A stretch of 64,000 nt of DNA from GCA-002050365 sp038235165 (GTDB lineage Bacteria; Acidobacteriota; Blastocatellia; Pyrinomonadales; Pyrinomonadaceae). Positions 61,571 to 64,000 of the stretch are shown piece after piece; within the stretch, counting starts at the first letter, position 1, and every line of letters starts with the position of its first letter. The stretch is taken from positions 57,361 to 121,360 of the forward strand of contig JBBSUG010000014.1 in the NCBI GenBank assembly GCA_038235165.1, in the 5' to 3' direction. The notes under the pieces are model-generated. The model searched no databases and had not been told where the DNA came from. It worked only from the letters and a program-made list of their open reading frames with translations. Both the position numbers and the translations under genes were made by a program.

Positions 61571-61939
61571 TTAAAAGTTTTCTTTGAATTTTTTGCCGCC
61601 GGCAAATTTGACAGTGTTTGCCGCTTTGATGGTGATCGCTTCGCCGGTCGCCGGGTTGCGCCCCTGACGTTCGGCTCTGTGACCCATTTTCAGTTTTCCG
61701 ATGCCGGGAAGCTGAACGCTGCCTGCGCTCTGAAGCTCAGCGACGATAAGATCGGCGTGTGCGTCGAGAACTTCTTTCGCTTTCGCTTTGGTAATATCCG
61801 TTTTCTCGGCTAACGCACTGACTAATTCGTTAAGTGATTTCTCTTTGCCGCCGGCTGCTGCCGCTTTTTTGTCCGCTGCCGGTTTTTTCGCCGCAGCCTT
61901 ATCGGTAGTTTTTGCTGTTTCGTTTTTCTTGGTTGCCAT
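61571..61939 (-). CDS. hup: HU-family DNA-binding protein with Lys/Ala-rich N-terminal tail
   Basis: 122 aa. HU fold from about residue 33: LNELVSALAEKTDITKAKAK, the helix end AHADLIVAELQSAGSVQLPG and the DNA-embracing arm GHRAERQGRNPATGEAITIK. The usual C-terminal VKFAGGKKFKE is present. The first 32 residues are a Lys/Ala tail (AAAKKPAADKKAAAAGGKEK) resembling histone H1 tails, which standard HU lacks. Probably a nucleoid-compacting protein. Confidence 0.92.
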   Translation of the reverse strand: MATKKNETAKTTDKAAAKKPAADKKAAAAGGKEKSLNELVSALAEKTDITKAKAKEVLDAHADLIVAELQSAGSVQLPGIGKLKMGHRAERQGRNPATGEAITIKAANTVKFAGGKKFKENF

Positions 61940-62312
61940 AATGTTATATCTATCCTTTTATTTTATTTTGAAATTTCGTGTTACAGACCTTATACCATAG
62001 CTTATCTCGACCAATCTATCAATTTACGGAGGGCAATAAAATGCCCCGGAAAGCCTGATTTCCAACTTTTTTTACAATTTTTTCTTCAGAACGGACAATA
62101 TATTTAAAAAATCGTCATTTTAATTCCCAAAACGGATTGTTTTGTCAAAAATCAGTATCATTTTTCGGGTTATTTGAATCGTATTTGAAAAAGCGATTGT
62201 CGTCAAGATCGTCTTATTGCTACACAAGTTTTGTGTTCGTTTCACTTGACCATATTAAAAATAGGTTATTAAGACAGCCAGATGGATTTTGTTTCTAAGC
62301 TTTAGAATTTTC
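61940..62312. other. Intergenic region upstream of hup
   Basis: About 370 bp, AT-rich, between hup (minus) and the foreign-looking module (minus). It must carry the hup promoter. I see no gene, RNA or clear repeat. The change to AT-rich composition begins here. Confidence 0.45.
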
Positions 62313-62851
62313 CTAATCTAGTATTTCCTTTTGCTCTTCCTCAAATTCAGAAGTTTTCTTTTCTTTCATGAGCGTGATCCATTCTTGGATATTCAACTTA
62401 ACTACAAAGCAGGATGTAAGAACAAAGCCGAATGATCCAACTGCCAATGCAATACAAAAAATTGAAATGTGATGGCTGAAAATGTTGCCAATGGTGAACT
62501 GAGAAAATGATGTAACCAGTGCCATTGAGACAGAAGCAATAAGGAAATGAGTGAGGTTTTCTAAAGGCTCTGTGTGAGAGTAATTTGAATCTATTTCTCT
62601 GTAAACCGCTGTTTTCTCAATACATTTTTCATCCTGATAAATAGCCTCATTCATTTTCACAACAATAAAAGCAGTCAGAGAAAGCAGAAAGCCACCAATG
62701 GTCAAAAAATCAGTAAATAAAGGCATCTGAAGCTTTTTGCTGTAAATGTCTAAAAGATTTTCCTGAGAAAACAAACCAATGTAAAGAGAGCCATAAAGAA
62801 AAGCAAAAGTAAGCAAAAAGCAACAATCGGTGGAGTGTAAAATTTCTTCAT
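62313..62851 (-). CDS. Four-helix membrane protein, frame broken near its start
   Basis: ATG 62851 overlaps the upstream gene stop (ATGA) and encodes MKKFYTPPIVAF, but this frame stops after 33 codons. The long open frame (62816 to 62313) lies one register away. Adding one T in the TTTTT run (62815-62819) joins them as MKKFYTPPIVAFLLTFAFLY, a good first membrane helix. The restored protein has about 179 aa and four helices in two hairpins (FLTIGGFLLSLTAFIVV; FLIASVSMALVTSFS; ISIFCIALAVGSFGFVLTSC), with a charged tail. Family not recognised. AT-rich and unlike neighbouring genes in codon use. Confidence 0.6.
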
Positions 62852-63690
62852 AGCTCTCTTTCAGTATAGAAAAAGTTTCTCACATCTAATCTCTTAGAAA
62901 CACCGATGAGATGTTTTAAATTGCCTGATGACTTTAGAGCTGTATCAACATCCGCACTCAAGTCCAGATCAATGGTAAAAGTTTTGAACTCTCTTTCGTA
63001 GAGAGTAGAATTATCATCCATCAGAGAATAAATAACATCATTGCCGTCAGTGGTGCTGCCTTTAGCAAACATTCTCTTGAAACCATCAAGATTATTTTTG
63101 ATAAAAGATAAAAGTCCCTTTCTAAGTTCTGGACTTGTATGCTCAGTGCGCTCATAGAAAACCTTTTGCTTGAGTCTGGAAACAAAGCCAGAGGCTGGAA
63201 TTAGTCCAGCCTCTGGAATGTCAATGGTGGAAAGTTCGTACTCTACATTGTGGACAGAAAGCAAGGATTGAACATACTCCTGAAAATCACTTGGAGTCAG
63301 ATACTGAGAATAAATAAACTTGGCTTTCAAATTTTGAACAGAGCAGTAAAGTCTAAAATCTTTATTTGTATCAGAGTCAAATGTATTCAAATATGCTGAC
63401 AGATGATAGTACTCATATAATCCAGCTCCAGTTTTGGGATTGAAAATGAAAAAATTGGCATCAGCAAAATTTTGATCTTTTTCAATTTCACCGGTGGAGA
63501 TCGTGAATCCTTGTTCTGATTTTGTGGCGCGAACAAATTTTCTGGTGTTTTCTATAGTCAAAAAAATTCCACCCCACAATCCATCCACCAAATCCGTGAT
63601 GAGAGTTATTCTTTTGAAATTCATACCTTGAGGTATTCCAGCATCCAGACTGTCCATCTCAATCTGATTAAGAGACTGAATATATTTCAA
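62848..63690 (-). CDS. Soluble protein of unknown function, N-terminus probably lost to IS insertion
   Basis: 280 aa from TTG 63690, but this is a poor start. The same frame stays open upstream (ENNTEDFLKYIQSLNQ) to the IS boundary near 63730 with no ATG, so the original 5' end was probably removed. An internal ATG (MDSLDAGIPQGMNFKRI) could still start it. No signal peptide or membrane helix; predicted alpha/beta with FRLYCSVQNLKAKFIYSQYL and a charged C-terminal domain. No motif identifies it. Four-base overlap with the membrane-protein gene implies a functional pair. AT-rich, probably acquired. Confidence 0.6.
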   Translation of the reverse strand: MKYIQSLNQIEMDSLDAGIPQGMNFKRITLITDLVDGLWGGIFLTIENTRKFVRATKSEQGFTISTGEIEKDQNFADANFFIFNPKTGAGLYEYYHLSAYLNTFDSDTNKDFRLYCSVQNLKAKFIYSQYLTPSDFQEYVQSLLSVHNVEYELSTIDIPEAGLIPASGFVSRLKQKVFYERTEHTSPELRKGLLSFIKNNLDGFKRMFAKGSTTDGNDVIYSLMDDNSTLYEREFKTFTIDLDLSADVDTALKSSGNLKHLIGVSKRLDVRNFFYTEREL

Positions 63691-63738
63691 AAAATCCTCA
63701 GTATTATTTTCAGGTGGCTCTATAGAACCTGTTTGCAG

Positions 63739-64000
63739 TTAAGTGATTCTCCGCAGAATTAACCGGATCGCGCAAATCCGAATCTTCGCCTCGCTCGTTC
63801 TGAACAGCCCTTCGCAATTCTTCCACAACACCCGGCATTGATTGATCCACGCATTCGTTCGTTCCACGATCCACCGCTTTTTAATCACCACAAAACCATT
63901 GTTTGCCGGATTGTCCGCTTTCGCTCCCGTGCGCTGCTCCGACGTGATCTTTTCGGCGATTTCAATCTTGATGCGGCTCAATAACTCCGGCTCGATCTGC
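63739..64000 (-). mobile_element. IS5-family transposase, C-terminal part
   Basis: The frame is open to the window end, so the gene runs off the right edge. It encodes RIKIEIAEKITSEQRTGAKA, then FVVIKKRWIVERTNAWINQC and RLILRRIT with the stop at 63739-63741. The Y/W-VERTxAW motif carries the catalytic Glu of the IS5 (IS427/IS1031-like) DDE domain. GAACCTGTTTGCAGTTAA just beyond the stop is the likely element end. Confidence 0.8.

Noticed and set aside
62313..63690. Assignment of the AT-rich pair to the Kiwa system
   Set aside because: Only the general plan (membrane plus soluble protein) agrees; gene order is reversed relative to kwaA-kwaB and no motif supports it.
1..64000. CRISPR arrays, rRNA, tRNA, tmRNA, RNase P RNA and known riboswitches
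   Set aside because: No regularly spaced repeat array and no sequence with the conserved cores of these RNAs was found by eye; the tandem repeats are contiguous 7- or 9-mers without spacers.

Overview
The window looks like a chromosomal segment of an Acidobacteriota bacterium, most likely class Blastocatellia. This is inferred from a very long Oar-type TonB-dependent receptor with an N-terminal carboxypeptidase-regulatory domain, a BshB1-type bacillithiol deacetylase, YCF48 and DUF2267-type proteins, intermediate base composition and dense short operons. No rRNA, tRNA or CRISPR array was seen, so the placement rests on gene content only.

Left part (1-13 kb). On the minus strand lie a small gene, nadE and purN, then a strong promoter driving rpmH/rnpA, yidD and yidC. 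The RNase P protein frame begins upstream of rpmH and encloses it in another frame. A ParD antitoxin with a nonsense-broken ParE toxin and a receiver/anti-sigma-kinase hybrid follow. The plus strand then carries a lipoprotein, RNase HI, a secreted YCF48 propeller, a flavin-reductase-like protein, a DUF2256 protein and an amine-oxidase-like flavoprotein.

13-25 kb. tatD, rlmF and an XPB-type helicase run into a Phd/RelE-type toxin-antitoxin pair. Behind the pair lies a diverged remnant of a second helicase 3' end. Next come a Uma2 nuclease-like gene, an MBL hydrolase divergent from bshB1, a minus-strand operon (VWA protein, Dph6-like ATPase, NurA, zinc-ribbon membrane protein), and two tandem secreted Tyr/Asn/Arg-rich glycine-zipper proteins.

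25-52 kb. Central metabolism (thiolase, acs, enoyl-CoA hydratase), stress genes (CBS protein, hsp20, lon), a complete elongasome cluster (mreB-mreC-mreD-mrdA-rodA followed by a PBP1A), an esterase and the large TonB receptor.

52-64 kb. A decayed stretch holds an IS630-type transposase remnant, a delta-60-repeat fragment and an Hcp-like pseudogene with one frameshift. It is followed by an M20 peptidase, a four-gene molybdenum hydroxylase operon in the order of E. coli paoABCD, a RNase D-like exonuclease and HU. The right end is an AT-rich, foreign-looking two-gene module (soluble protein plus four-helix membrane protein) cut at its 5' end by an IS5-type element that runs off the window.

A window-wide pattern is a set of short tandem repeats of 7 bp (sometimes 9 bp) in more than ten intergenic gaps. 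The unit differs at each locus, inverted partners are common, and at bshB1, mreC and mreD the repeats run in register right up to the start codon. The repeat family, the nested rpmH/rnpA arrangement and the AT-rich module are the most interesting observations.
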